Source: Streptomyces sp. B3I8
Lineage (GTDB): Bacteria; Actinomycetota; Actinomycetes; Streptomycetales; Streptomycetaceae
Length of the DNA: 64,000 nt
Direction of reading: 5' to 3'
NCBI RefSeq assembly: GCF_030816915.1
Contig: NZ_JAUSYN010000002.1
Span: 7,143,501-7,207,500 of the forward strand
Part shown: positions 51,686 to 60,231 of the stretch, piece after piece
How positions within the stretch are numbered: position 1 is the stretch's first letter
Layout of the letters: the number at the start of each line of letters is the position of its first letter
The notes under the pieces: model-generated
What the model was told of the DNA's origin: nothing
Database searches by the model: none
Seen by the model: the letters and a program-made list of their open reading frames with translations, nothing else
Made by a program: the position numbers and the translations under genes

Positions 51686-52285
51686 TCAGGTGCTCGTACT
51701 TGCGCTTGTGCTCGTGCTGATGCGCAGGCCGTCCAGGGTGAGGTCCAGAAGGCGCTCCGCCCGGGCGCGGTCCTCGCGGCCGGAGGAGGTGAGGGCGATG
51801 CCCTCCAGCGCGGTGCCCATGTCGTCGGGGCCGATGTCGGTGCGGATCGCGCCCGCGGCCACGCACGCGTCCATGAGGACGCGCAGTGCGCCCCAGATCA
51901 GCTCGCGGCTGTGGCCGTACGGGTTGCCGCGCCCCGACGCGGCGATGGCGCGCAGGGCGTCGATCACGCCGTACTTGACCGTCACGTAGTCCAGGAAGAG
52001 CCGGGTCCAGTCGTGCAGCGCCTCCAGGGGAGGCTTCTGCGCCAGCAGGGCGGGGGCCGCCTCGCAGAGCTGGGCCACCTCGTTGCGGTAGACGGCCTCG
52101 ACCAGCGCCTCACGGGTGGGGAAGTTGCGGTACAGCGTGGCGCTGCCCACCCCCGCCTCCTTGGCGATGCGCTCCAGATGGGCGTCGAGTCCCTCCGTCG
52201 CGAAGACGCGCACGGCGGCGGCGAGGATCTTCTCCCGGTTGCGCCGCGCGTCGGCGCGCAGGGGGCGTGCCGCTTCCTCGGTCAT
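51686..52285 (-). CDS. TetR-family regulator (divergent from SDR)
   Basis: 199 residues. HTH: RRNREKILAAAVRVFATEG and IAKEAGVGSATLYRNFPTRE. Closely resembles the TetR at 34730 in its first 70 residues and shares its divergent layout with an SDR gene. The C-terminus ends in a Ser/Thr repeat. Confidence 0.87.
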   Translation of the reverse strand: MTEEAARPLRADARRNREKILAAAVRVFATEGLDAHLERIAKEAGVGSATLYRNFPTREALVEAVYRNEVAQLCEAAPALLAQKPPLEALHDWTRLFLDYVTVKYGVIDALRAIAASGRGNPYGHSRELIWGALRVLMDACVAAGAIRTDIGPDDMGTALEGIALTSSGREDRARAERLLDLTLDGLRISTSTSASTST

Positions 52286-52321
52286 CGGTGTTCGTCATCC
52301 CTTCCCAGGCATCCCGGCTTG

Positions 52322-52377
52322 CTAAGTGGGGGCGTCCCCACTTAGCCTCGAAGGGAAGTGGGGACGCCTCCACTTCC
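52322..52377. promoter_or_regulatory. Two AAGTGGGG/CCCCACTT operators
   Basis: Site 1: CTAAGTGGGG (52322-52331), 4-base spacer, CCCCACTTAG (52336-52345), perfect. Site 2: GGAAGTGG (52354-52361) with CCACTTCC (52370-52377). Their centres are 32 bases apart between TetR and SDR. Confidence 0.72.
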
Positions 52378-52430
52378 ACTGTAGGCCACCCATCGGCCTG
52401 CCCATCCACCGATCCTTCGAAGGACGTGTC

Positions 52431-53168
52431 ATGTCGGGAATCAAGGACAAGGTCATCGCGCTCACGGGCGCCAGCAGCGGCATCGGTGAGGCGACGGCGC
52501 TGCATCTCGCCGCGCGGGGAGCCCGCGTCGTGCTCGGCGCCCGGCGCAAGGACCGGCTGGACGGCGTGGTGGACCGGATCACCGCGCAGGGCGGCTCGGC
52601 CGTCGGAGTCGTCGTGGACGTCAGGCACCGTGCGGACCTCGCGCTGCTCACCGGCACGGCGGTGGACCGCTTCGGCCGGCTCGACGTCCTGGTCTCCAAC
52701 GCGGGCACCATGGCGGTCTCCCCGTTCGACGAACTGCGCCAGGACGACTGGGACGCCATGGTCGCCACCCACATCACGGGCCTGCTCAACGGCATCGGCG
52801 CGGCACTGCCGGTCTTCCGGCGGCAGCGCTCCGGCCAGTTCGTCAACGTGGCCTCCACCGCCGCCTACGTGGTGAAGGCGCCCATGGGCGTCTACGCGGC
52901 GACGAAGACGGCGGTGAAGATACTGACCGAGGGGCTGCGCCAGGAGTCGGGACCCGACCTGCGCGTCACCCTCGTCTCCCCGGGGTTCACCGACACGGAG
53001 GGCGTGGGCAAGGCGGGGAGCCCCGACATCGCCGGGGCGCTGGTCCGGCGGCGCGACGAGATCGCCATGCCGCCCTCGGCGGTCGCCTCCGCCATCGCCT
53101 ACGCGATCGAGCAGCCCGCGGGCGTCGACGTCGGCGAGATCGTCGTCCGCTCGACCGCGCAGGACTGA
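52431..53168 (+). CDS. SDR-family oxidoreductase
   Basis: 245 residues. TGASSGIGEA cofactor motif, VLVSNAGTM, catalytic Ser in VASTAAYVVK, YAATKTAVK. C-terminus of the YdfG/serine-dehydrogenase type (VDVGEIVVRSTAQ). Likely under control of the divergent TetR; substrate unknown. Confidence 0.86.
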   Translation: MSGIKDKVIALTGASSGIGEATALHLAARGARVVLGARRKDRLDGVVDRITAQGGSAVGVVVDVRHRADLALLTGTAVDRFGRLDVLVSNAGTMAVSPFDELRQDDWDAMVATHITGLLNGIGAALPVFRRQRSGQFVNVASTAAYVVKAPMGVYAATKTAVKILTEGLRQESGPDLRVTLVSPGFTDTEGVGKAGSPDIAGALVRRRDEIAMPPSAVASAIAYAIEQPAGVDVGEIVVRSTAQD

Positions 53169-53235
53169 GGGCGGGCCCGCGCGGTCGAGCGTAAGGGCGC
53201 GGTCGGGCGGCGGGCGCCCCCGGGCGGCGGCCGGT

Positions 53236-54744
53236 TCAGCCGCCGTGGGTGGATCCGCTGCGGTAGTCCGTGTACGTGTACGGGTTGTCGAGGATCTTCG
53301 TCTCCGGCACGTCCGGATTCATGCCCTTCCGCCAGCCCTCCTCGCCGAGCGACTCGCGCAGATACGCCACCGTGCCGTCGATCTCCCGCCGTGCGGCGGC
53401 CAGGTCGACGCCCAGCAGCCGGTGCTCGTGCTTGACGACCCTGCCGTTCACCAGGACCGTGTGCACATCGCCGCGCTGGGCCTGGAAGGCCACGTGACCG
53501 TAGGGGTTGAGCAGGGGGAACGAGACCGGCGAGTGGTCGTTCTTGATCAGGACCAGGTCCGCCTTCCTGCCGGGTTCCAGGCTGCCCAGATCGTCACGGC
53601 CGAGGGCGTGCGCGCCCCCGCGCGTGGCCCAGGAGACCACCTCCTCGGCGCGCAGCGCGACGTGCGTGACGGTGTCGCCGTTCGCCTGCGCCTGGAGGTG
53701 CTCCCGGGAACGGTCGGCGCCGAGAGTGGTCCGCATCGCGGAGAACAGGTCGCCGCTCCACCAGACGCTGGTGTCCATGGACAGCGACACCGGGATGCCG
53801 TGGGCGCGGATCGCCCAGGTGGGCGGGTAGCCCTGGCCCGCGCTCTGCTCGCTCTCGGTCGAGACCGAGACGGAGCCGCCGGTCGCGGCGATGCGGTGGT
53901 AGGAGTCGGCGGACAGCGAGGCGGCGTGCACGTAGACCGTCTGCGGGGTCATGAACCCGTGGTCGTACATGAGCCGGATGCTGTCGTCGCCCGTTGCGCC
54001 CCACACGCCGGCGTGCGTGGTCACCGGCACGCCGAGTTCGCGGGCCACCTCGAACGCCGGCCTCTCCGGGAAGGCGGGGTCGCCGGTCACGTCGAAGGCG
54101 AGCTGGAAGCCCAGCATGTCGTCCCCGGTGATCCGGCGCCGCACGAAGTCGCGGAACTCCGGGCTGCCGGTCCACTCGGCGGGCGGCTGCTGGATGTTGC
54201 CGTAGGCGAGGACGGCCCGGCCGGGCACCGAGCGCAGGGCGTCGACGGCGGCGTCCGCGTGGTCCACGGTCCGCAGACCGTGCGACCAGTCCACCACCGT
54301 GGTGACACCGGCGTCGATCGCCTCCATCGCCGCCAGCAGGTTGCCCGCGTGGACGTCCTCGGGGCGGAAGAGCTTGCCGGACTCCAGGTAGTACCAGACG
54401 AAGTACTGGGTGAGGGTCCAGTCGGCGCCGTAGCCGCGCATCGCGGTCTGCCACATGTGGCGGTGGGTGTCGATCATGCCGGGCATCACGATGCCGTCCG
54501 TGGCATCGATGACGGCGGTGCCCTCGGGAACCTCCAGACCGTGCCCGACGGCGGCTATCCGGTCGTCGACGACGAGCACGTCGGCGCCCGTGAGGACCCG
54601 GCGTGAGGCGTCCATCGGCAGCACCGTCCCGCCCCTCAGGACCACCGGTCGTCCAGGGCGGAACTCGCTCGCCCCGCTCGATCCGCTCGCCCCGCTCGGC
54701 CTGCTCGATCCGCCCGGCTCACCCGGTCCGCTCGACTCGCTCAT
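53236..54744 (-). CDS. Amidohydrolase (AtzA/TrzN/SsnA type deaminase)
   Basis: 502-residue metal-dependent hydrolase. After a Ser/Gly-rich tail of about 28 residues the chain has the outer beta-sandwich, then metal ligands MIDTHRHMWQT (HxH), VPVTTHAGVW (His), YVHAASLSADS (His) and SMDTSVWWSGD (Asp). These define the cytosine-deaminase/chlorohydrolase group acting on amino- or chloro-substituted heterocycles and guanine-like rings. Start ATG at 54744. Divergent from the IclR gene, with boxes shared with the CoA-transferase promoter, so it belongs to the same regulon. Its place in the pathway is not known. Confidence 0.82.
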   Translation of the reverse strand: MSESSGPGEPGGSSRPSGASGSSGASEFRPGRPVVLRGGTVLPMDASRRVLTGADVLVVDDRIAAVGHGLEVPEGTAVIDATDGIVMPGMIDTHRHMWQTAMRGYGADWTLTQYFVWYYLESGKLFRPEDVHAGNLLAAMEAIDAGVTTVVDWSHGLRTVDHADAAVDALRSVPGRAVLAYGNIQQPPAEWTGSPEFRDFVRRRITGDDMLGFQLAFDVTGDPAFPERPAFEVARELGVPVTTHAGVWGATGDDSIRLMYDHGFMTPQTVYVHAASLSADSYHRIAATGGSVSVSTESEQSAGQGYPPTWAIRAHGIPVSLSMDTSVWWSGDLFSAMRTTLGADRSREHLQAQANGDTVTHVALRAEEVVSWATRGGAHALGRDDLGSLEPGRKADLVLIKNDHSPVSFPLLNPYGHVAFQAQRGDVHTVLVNGRVVKHEHRLLGVDLAAARREIDGTVAYLRESLGEEGWRKGMNPDVPETKILDNPYTYTDYRSGSTHGG

Positions 54745-54789
54745 CCGTGGACTCCTCACACCGCGGGTACGACCTCGGTGGCGGACGAC

Positions 54790-54806
54790 TGTCCGCCAAG
54801 CGGTCG
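54790..54806. promoter_or_regulatory. Candidate IclR box 1 (weak)
   Basis: TGTCCGCCAAGCGGTCG; agrees at 13 of 17 positions with box 3. Lies close to the amidohydrolase start. Confidence 0.4.
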
Positions 54807-54903
54807 CCAAGGGATGGTTGTCACTCTGGGCAGCGGGTCCGACGGTGTCAAGCGCCCGTACGGAATCGATCGGCGCGGGGGCGGGACGGCGAGGCGGGCA
54901 GGG

Positions 54904-54920
54904 CGTCCGTACACCGGTCG
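54904..54920. promoter_or_regulatory. Candidate IclR box 2
   Basis: CGTCCGTACACCGGTCG; 16 of 17 bases as in box 3 at 56167. Confidence 0.6.
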
Positions 54921-55149
54921 CACGTCGACCAATGCCTGCGCGGGCCGCGCATGGGAAGGGCTCACGCATGCCGTGCGCACGCTCTCCACCTGTGGTTCCG
55001 CCGCTCGTGAGTGGGCGGGAGGGGCGGAGGGACCGCCCTTGACGGCTGTCCGTCTGCCGGACGCACCGGCGCACCCGTGCAGTAGGGTGGCGCCCGCTCC
55101 GTCAGGCGGTTCCCCCGCCGTCCCCGACAGATCGTTGCGAGGAGAGACC

Positions 55150-55947
55150 ATGCCGCGCGAGGGCACCGGACCGGATTTCATCGAGGCACTGGCCCGCGGC
55201 CTGGAGGTGATCACCGCGTTCGCTCCGCACCGGCCCGTCATGGCGCTGAGCGAACTCGCGACGGCGACCGGGCTGGCGCGGCCCACCGTGCGCCGCATCC
55301 TGCTCACTCTGCAGGAACTGGGGTACGTGCGGGCGGACCCGCAGGGGTTCGCCCTGACCCCGCGCGTGCTGGAGCTGGGGGTCGCCTATGTGCGGTCCAT
55401 GGGACTGTGGGACGTGGCCCGGCCGCACATGGAACGGCTGTCGGCGGGAACCGGCGAGTCCGTGTCCGCGGCCCAGCTCGACGGCTCCGACATCGTGTAC
55501 GTGGCGCGCGTGTCGGTGCCGAAGATCGTCGCCCTCGCCGTGCAGATCGGCACGCGCTTCCCGGCGTTGCAGACGTCGCTCGGCAAGGTGTTGCTCGCCG
55601 CGCTCGACCCGGGGCGGCTGGACGAGGTCCTGGCCGAGCCCAGCAGGTCCGGCCTGGTACCGCGCTGGCAGCCGGAACGCGCCGAGCGCGACGCGGAGCT
55701 GCGCGAGGTGCGGGCGCGTGGCTGGGCGCTCACCGACGAGCAGCTCACCCTGGGGATCCGCTCGGTGGCCGTGCCGCTGCGCGACGGCTCGGGCCGGGTG
55801 ATCGCCGCGCTCAACGTCAACGCCCACGCCGCCGAGACTTCCGTCGAGCGGCTGCTCGACCACCATCTGCCGCTGCTGTTGCAGGCGGCCGGCGAGATCA
55901 GCGCGGACTTCGCCCGTCTGGAGACGGCCCCCCACGTCGTCCGGTAA
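55150..55947 (+). CDS. IclR-family transcriptional regulator (PcaR/PobR-like)
   Basis: 265 residues. N-terminal winged helix (LSELATATGLARPTVRRIL, LTLQELGYV) and C-terminal effector domain (VALAVQIGTRFPALQTSLGK, LGIRSVAVPLRDGSGRVIAALN). PcaR/PobR relatives respond to aromatic acids and govern ring-cleavage genes. It stands between the amidohydrolase and the CoA-transferase/dioxygenase genes and is the likely regulator of both. GAGGAGA precedes the ATG. Confidence 0.88.
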   Translation: MPREGTGPDFIEALARGLEVITAFAPHRPVMALSELATATGLARPTVRRILLTLQELGYVRADPQGFALTPRVLELGVAYVRSMGLWDVARPHMERLSAGTGESVSAAQLDGSDIVYVARVSVPKIVALAVQIGTRFPALQTSLGKVLLAALDPGRLDEVLAEPSRSGLVPRWQPERAERDAELREVRARGWALTDEQLTLGIRSVAVPLRDGSGRVIAALNVNAHAAETSVERLLDHHLPLLLQAAGEISADFARLETAPHVVR

Positions 55948-56070
55948 CCAGTGCCGCAACAGGCATCGTTCGCCCCGCCGCGACGACCGGCACGCTCCCT
56001 CGGGCTCTCGGCATCGCTCGAACCGAGGGGCCCCCGCTCGCCGCACCACCAGGCAGCGGTTCCCTCGTTC
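55945..56070. mobile_element. Possible decayed MITE relative
   Basis: The stretch after the IclR stop contains CACGCTCC...CTCTCGGCATCGCTCG...CTCGCCGCAC in the same order as the interior of the 44346 element, but the ends are degraded. Weak. Confidence 0.3.
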
Positions 56071-56120
56071 CGTGCGTGCGCTCGGCGGCCCCGGAGGAGC
56101 GCACGCGCACTCTCCGACCC

Positions 56121-56151
56121 TTGACGTCCGCGCCGTCCGTCGTGCCAGAAT
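56121..56151 (+). promoter_or_regulatory. Promoter of the CoA-transferase/dioxygenase operon
   Basis: TTGACG (56121-56126), 19-base spacer, CAGAAT (56146-56151). The IclR box at 56167-56183 lies just downstream, fitting repression. Confidence 0.5.
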
Positions 56152-56166
56152 CGGAGAGCGGACAGT

Positions 56167-56183
56167 CGTCCGTACAGCGGTCG
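56167..56183. promoter_or_regulatory. Candidate IclR box 3
   Basis: CGTCCGTACAGCGGTCG, imperfect palindrome (GTCCG and CGGTC arms), 20 bases before the CoA-transferase start. Confidence 0.6.
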
Positions 56184-56203
56184 ACGCTTGGAGGCGGTCT
56201 CTG

Positions 56204-57424
56204 ATGGCAGACGACACCGGACCCGACTCGCAGGCCGGGGGCGGCGGTCCCCTGTCGGGACTGCTGGTCGCCGACTTCTCCCGCATCCTGGCGGGTCCCT
56301 ACGCCACCATGCTGCTCGCCGACATGGGCGCCGACGTCATCAAGGTCGAGGGGCCGCGCGGCGACGACACCCGCACCTGGATGCCCCCGGTACGCGACGG
56401 CGTCTCCACGTACTACCTGGGCGTCAATCGCGGCAAGCGTGCCCTCGCACTGGATCTGCGCGACCCCGACGACGCCGCCGCGGCCCGCGAACTCGCCCGC
56501 CGCGCGGACGTCCTGATCGAGAACTTCAAGCCCGGCGGCCTCGACCGCTACGCACTCGGCTTCGACTCCGTGCGGGAGGACAACCCCGGCATCGTCTACG
56601 CCTCCATCAGCGGCTTCGGCACCGGTCCGGGGCGGAACGTGCCCGGGTACGACCTCATGGTGCAGGCGATCTCCGGGCTGATGAGCCTGACCGGCGACCC
56701 GGACGGGCCGCCGTACCGGGCGGGGATCTCCGTCTTCGACGTGATGGCCGGCAACCATGCCGTCATCGGCATCCTGGCCGCCCTGCGCCACCGCGATGCC
56801 ACCGGCACCGGCCAGCACGTCGAGGTCAATCTGCTGTCGTCGGCGCTGACCGGACTGGTCAACCACAGCTCCGCCTACGCGGCCGGCGGCGTCGTCCCCT
56901 ACCGGATGGGCAACGCCCACCCCAGCGTCTTCCCCTACGAGCCGCTGCCCACCGCCGACAACGACCTCATCGTCACCGCCGCCAACGACGGCCAGTTCCG
57001 CAGGCTCTGCGAGGTGCTCGGCATCCCCGAGGTCGCCGACGACCCACGGTTCGCCCGCAACGCCGACCGCACCGAGCGCCGCGACGAGCTCCGGCCGCTG
57101 CTCGTCGAACGGCTGCGCGTCCGCGGCGCCCTCGAGTGGTTCGACCTGCTGGTGGCGGCCGGGGTGCCGTGCGGCCCCATCAACACCATCGACGGCGGCT
57201 TCGCCATGGCCGAACGCTTCGGCCTGGAGCCGGTCGTGGAGGTCGGCGAGGGGGACCGCACGGTGCCCACCACCCGGCATCCCATCCGCTTCTCCGCGAC
57301 CCCGGCCACCTACCGACTGCCCCCGCCCGAACCCGACGAGCACGGCGCCGAGATCCGGGCCTGGCTCAACGCCCCCCAAAGCGCCGGGACTTCAACGACC
57401 TCCCAGGAGGACGGCGATGGCTGA
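56204..57424 (+). CDS. CaiB/BaiF-type (class III) CoA transferase
   Basis: 406 residues. Family motifs: LLVADFSRILAGPYATMLLAD, ADVIKVEGPRGDDTR, IENFKPGGLDRYALG and SGFGTGPG, followed by PGYDLMVQAISGLMSLTG with the catalytic Asp. It moves CoA between carboxylic acids. It is first in an operon with a citryl-CoA-lyase-like gene (8-base overlap) and the LigAB-type dioxygenase, so it may activate a ring-cleavage tricarboxylate. GGAGGCGG precedes the ATG. Confidence 0.87.
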   Translation: MADDTGPDSQAGGGGPLSGLLVADFSRILAGPYATMLLADMGADVIKVEGPRGDDTRTWMPPVRDGVSTYYLGVNRGKRALALDLRDPDDAAAARELARRADVLIENFKPGGLDRYALGFDSVREDNPGIVYASISGFGTGPGRNVPGYDLMVQAISGLMSLTGDPDGPPYRAGISVFDVMAGNHAVIGILAALRHRDATGTGQHVEVNLLSSALTGLVNHSSAYAAGGVVPYRMGNAHPSVFPYEPLPTADNDLIVTAANDGQFRRLCEVLGIPEVADDPRFARNADRTERRDELRPLLVERLRVRGALEWFDLLVAAGVPCGPINTIDGGFAMAERFGLEPVVEVGEGDRTVPTTRHPIRFSATPATYRLPPPEPDEHGAEIRAWLNAPQSAGTSTTSQEDGDG

Positions 57425-58280
57425 CGACCGCCCCGCGCCCACTACCGGCCCCGGGCCCGCGCCCGCACCCGTGTACCCCACCGCCCTCGGCGCGTCCTCC
57501 CGTGAGTCGATCACCCTGCTCGGACACGACCTGGCCCGCGACATCATGGGTGAGGTCGGCTTCGGTGAACTCGCCTTCTGGCTGGCCACCCAGCGACGGC
57601 CCACCCCCGGCGAGACCCGCGTCTTCGAGGCCGTGCTCGCCGCCCTCGCCGACCACGGCTTCACGCCCACCGCGATGGTGACCCGGCTGACCTACCTCTC
57701 CGCGCCGGACTCCGTGCAGGGTGCGCTCGCCGCCGGACTGCTGGGTGGCGGCTCCCGCTTCCTCGGCGTCACCGAGGACTGCGGCCGCTGGCTGCACGAC
57801 GTGCTGACCGGACTCGACGGCGCGCTGCCCGAGGACGACGCCGGCTGGGACGCGGTGGCACTGGAGACCGTACGGGCCCGGCGCGCGAGCGGCCGGTTCG
57901 TCCCCGGGCTCGGCCACCACGTCCACAAGGACGGCGACCCGCGCACCCCCCGGCTGCTCGCCCTCGCGGCGGAGGAGGACCTCCTCGGGCCGCACCTGAC
58001 GCTCTTCACCGCGATCGGCCGGGTCCATCCGCACGTGCTCGGCCGTACCCTGCCGTTGAACGGCGCAGGCGTCTGCGGGGCCGCGCTGGCCGACCTCGGC
58101 CTGCCGCTGGAACTACTGCGCGGCTTCGCCCTGCTGGCCCGCACCGCCGGACTGATCGGCCAGCTCGCCGAAGAACTGCGGCACCCGGTCGCGAACGAGA
58201 TGTTCCTCTCCGTCGACCTCAACAACCGCTCGGTACCACCCGACCCGTACACCCCCGGTCCGTGCACCCCCGACTCGTGA
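57417..58280 (+). CDS. Citryl-CoA lyase-like (citrate synthase superfamily) protein
   Basis: 287 residues, shorter than citrate synthase (about 370-430) and in the size range of citryl-CoA lyase. Small and large domain segments include LLGHDLARDIMGEVGFGELA, LTYLSAPDSVQGALAAGLLG, and the active-site loop VPGLGHHVHKDGDPRT with the catalytic His. A later NGAGVCGAALADLGLP resembles the second catalytic stretch. It should cleave or form a C-C bond beta to a CoA thioester. The start overlaps the CoA-transferase stop, with CCAGGAGG before it. A Pro-rich tail follows. Confidence 0.8.
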   Translation: MADDRPAPTTGPGPAPAPVYPTALGASSRESITLLGHDLARDIMGEVGFGELAFWLATQRRPTPGETRVFEAVLAALADHGFTPTAMVTRLTYLSAPDSVQGALAAGLLGGGSRFLGVTEDCGRWLHDVLTGLDGALPEDDAGWDAVALETVRARRASGRFVPGLGHHVHKDGDPRTPRLLALAAEEDLLGPHLTLFTAIGRVHPHVLGRTLPLNGAGVCGAALADLGLPLELLRGFALLARTAGLIGQLAEELRHPVANEMFLSVDLNNRSVPPDPYTPGPCTPDS

Positions 58281-58408
58281 CCTCCCGACTCGTCCCCCCG
58301 GCCCCCGCTCCCTGCTCCCCGCTCCCTGCTCCCCGCCCCCCGACCCCTGCACCGCCGAGCCGCTCGGGCCGAAGCCGACGCCCGCCGGTCCCACCAACGG
58401 AGGTCCGC

Positions 58409-59272
58409 ATGGCTGAACTGGTCGCGGTCATCGCGTCCACGCACCACCCCTTCTACTACCGCGCCAGCACCTCCACCGGCGACGACCGCCCGCCCTTCGC
58501 GGACGAATGGGTGCGCAAGATCGAGGCGTTCCGCGAGACCCTGACGAAGGCGCGCCCGGACGTGCTGGTGATGGTGGGCTCGGACCACTTCCACCAGCTC
58601 TGGCTGGACAACATGCCCCAGTTCCTGGTCGGTAAGGCGCCCGTCTACGACGCCAACTTCCACAACGAGGAACGCGAGTTCGGCCTGCCGAGAATGGTCC
58701 TCCAGGGCCAGGAGGACCTCTCCGCGCACCTCCTGCGCGGCGGCCTGGACGCCGGCTTCGACCTGGCCTTCTCCAACGAGCTGCGGATCGACCACTCCAT
58801 CACATGCCCGATCATCACGCTCCGCCCGCAGAACGACCTGCCGATCGTCCCTGTCTACACCAACATCTTCGCGCCCCCGCTGCCGCGCCCCGAACGGTTC
58901 GTCCAGCTCGGGCGCGCGATCCGGGCCCTGGTGGAGTCCTGGCCCGCCGACCAACGGGTCGCGGTGATCGGCACCGGTCACCTGTCCCTGGAGCTGGGCG
59001 GGCCCCGGCAGTTCGGACCCACCGGACCCGACCCGGAGTTCGACCGCAAGGCGGTCCGGTGGATCGGGTCGGGCGACATCGAGGGCTGCCTGTCCGAGGT
59101 CACCCTCGACAGCCTCCATCTGCCCGGCAACGCCACCCACGGCTTCATGGACTTCATGCTGATGATGGGCGTGGCGGGGGAGGGACTGCGGGCCGACTAC
59201 GTCGACACCTACGACCTCTTCCACACGATGGAGGCGTACTTCACCTGGTACCCGAAGGGCGGCCGGCCGTGA
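58409..59272 (+). CDS. Class III extradiol ring-cleavage dioxygenase, catalytic (LigB-like) subunit
   Basis: 287 residues. LigB fold: the Fe(II) ligands lie in ASTHHPFYY (His pair) and near the Glu/His segments; GSDHFHQLWLDNMP carries the catalytic histidine; later GTGHLSLELGG and DYVDTYDLFHTME. Related to protocatechuate 4,5-dioxygenase and gallate dioxygenase beta chains. It opens a diphenol ring next to the hydroxyls using O2. GGAGGT precedes the ATG; 4-bp overlap with the small-subunit gene. Confidence 0.85.
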   Translation: MAELVAVIASTHHPFYYRASTSTGDDRPPFADEWVRKIEAFRETLTKARPDVLVMVGSDHFHQLWLDNMPQFLVGKAPVYDANFHNEEREFGLPRMVLQGQEDLSAHLLRGGLDAGFDLAFSNELRIDHSITCPIITLRPQNDLPIVPVYTNIFAPPLPRPERFVQLGRAIRALVESWPADQRVAVIGTGHLSLELGGPRQFGPTGPDPEFDRKAVRWIGSGDIEGCLSEVTLDSLHLPGNATHGFMDFMLMMGVAGEGLRADYVDTYDLFHTMEAYFTWYPKGGRP

Positions 59273-59628
59273 GCAAGTATCTGCTGAACAAGTTCCTGTT
59301 CACCGTCGACCGAGATGCGGAGCTGGTCGAGCGCTACCGCGAGGACCCGCGCGCCACGGTGACCTGGTGGGAGGAGGAGTACGCCAACCGCATCCTCAAC
59401 TGCGTCACCGGCGAGTCCTCCACCTGGTTGCGGTTCGACGAGGCCGAACGGGAGGCGCTGGCCACCCACGACTACGTCACGCTCTTCGAAATGGGCGCGC
59501 ACCCGTTCCTGACCCTCACCCTGTTCATCGGCCTCTTCGAGCGTGACCACCCGCCGATGGGCTTCCAGACCGAGTACGCGAGGAGACTGGCGCACATGTC
59601 GCTGCCCTACCCCGACATCGCCACCTGA
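59269..59628 (+). CDS. Extradiol dioxygenase small (LigA-like) subunit
   Basis: 119 residues, LigA-type all-helical alpha chain: SKYLLNKFLFTVDRDAELVE, WLRFDEAEREALATHDYV, LFEMGAHPFLTLTLFIGLFE. It caps the active site of the LigB subunit. Starts at GTG 59269, overlapping the LigB stop (GTGA). Last gene of the operon. Confidence 0.83.
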   Translation: MSKYLLNKFLFTVDRDAELVERYREDPRATVTWWEEEYANRILNCVTGESSTWLRFDEAEREALATHDYVTLFEMGAHPFLTLTLFIGLFERDHPPMGFQTEYARRLAHMSLPYPDIAT

Positions 59629-59889
59629 GGGCGACGGGACCGGAGCCGGCGCCGGCTGCGTGTGCACGGGCGCGTGGGTGCGCGGAAGCGGGTAGGGCGG
59701 AACGGCACGGCCGGGCGGGAAAACGTCGTCATCCGGCGTCGGGTCGGCCAGTACGGGTACTTCACCGGCGAGGGCCCGCACGGCCCGGTCCGCGTCGTCA
59801 CGCGACGGTCGCGCCGTGCCGTACACGGTCGACCGCAGCCGCCGTCGCGCGGCGCGACCGTCGCAGCGCCGCACTTCAAGGAGCGCCTC

Positions 59890-60231
59890 ATGGACTACGA
59901 ACGTGAGCTGGCCGAGATCGAGCGGCAACTCCTGACCCAGGATCCCGACCTCGCGGCCGAACTGGACACCTTCGGCGACATCACGAAGGCCCAGCCGGTC
60001 CCCTGCCGGCCCGCGCCCGCCGTTCCCCCGCCCGCCGAGCCGTCGCGCCTCCGCGCCGTGCGCCGCAGACGACGGCTGCTCATCGCGGCCTGCGTGGCCG
60101 TCGCGCTGATCGTCGTCGCCCTCATGTCCGCCCTCGGCGCCGGTGCCGCGACCCACCGGCCGGACCACCGGACTCACCGGCCCGGCCACGCCCTCCAGGG
60201 CCCGGGGCCGGGCGTGTACGGGCGCGCCTAG
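59890..60231 (+). CDS. DUF3040 family membrane protein
   Basis: 113 residues. The start MDYERELAEIERQLLTQDPD is the DUF3040 signature, followed by a Pro-rich stretch, a basic cluster and one membrane helix (LLIAACVAVALIVVALMSAL). The C-terminus ends GPGVYGRA and the TAG stop belongs to a MITE end, so the natural C-terminus may be altered. GGAGCG precedes the ATG. Confidence 0.75.
   Translation: MDYERELAEIERQLLTQDPDLAAELDTFGDITKAQPVPCRPAPAVPPPAEPSRLRAVRRRRRLLIAACVAVALIVVALMSALGAGAATHRPDHRTHRPGHALQGPGPGVYGRA

Larger units (their letters stand above)
54745..55149. other. Divergent control region, amidohydrolase / IclR
   Basis: 405 bases without a gene. It holds two copies of the GTCCG...CGGTCG box (54790-54806 and 54904-54920) and is otherwise featureless to my reading. 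Confidence 0.55.
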
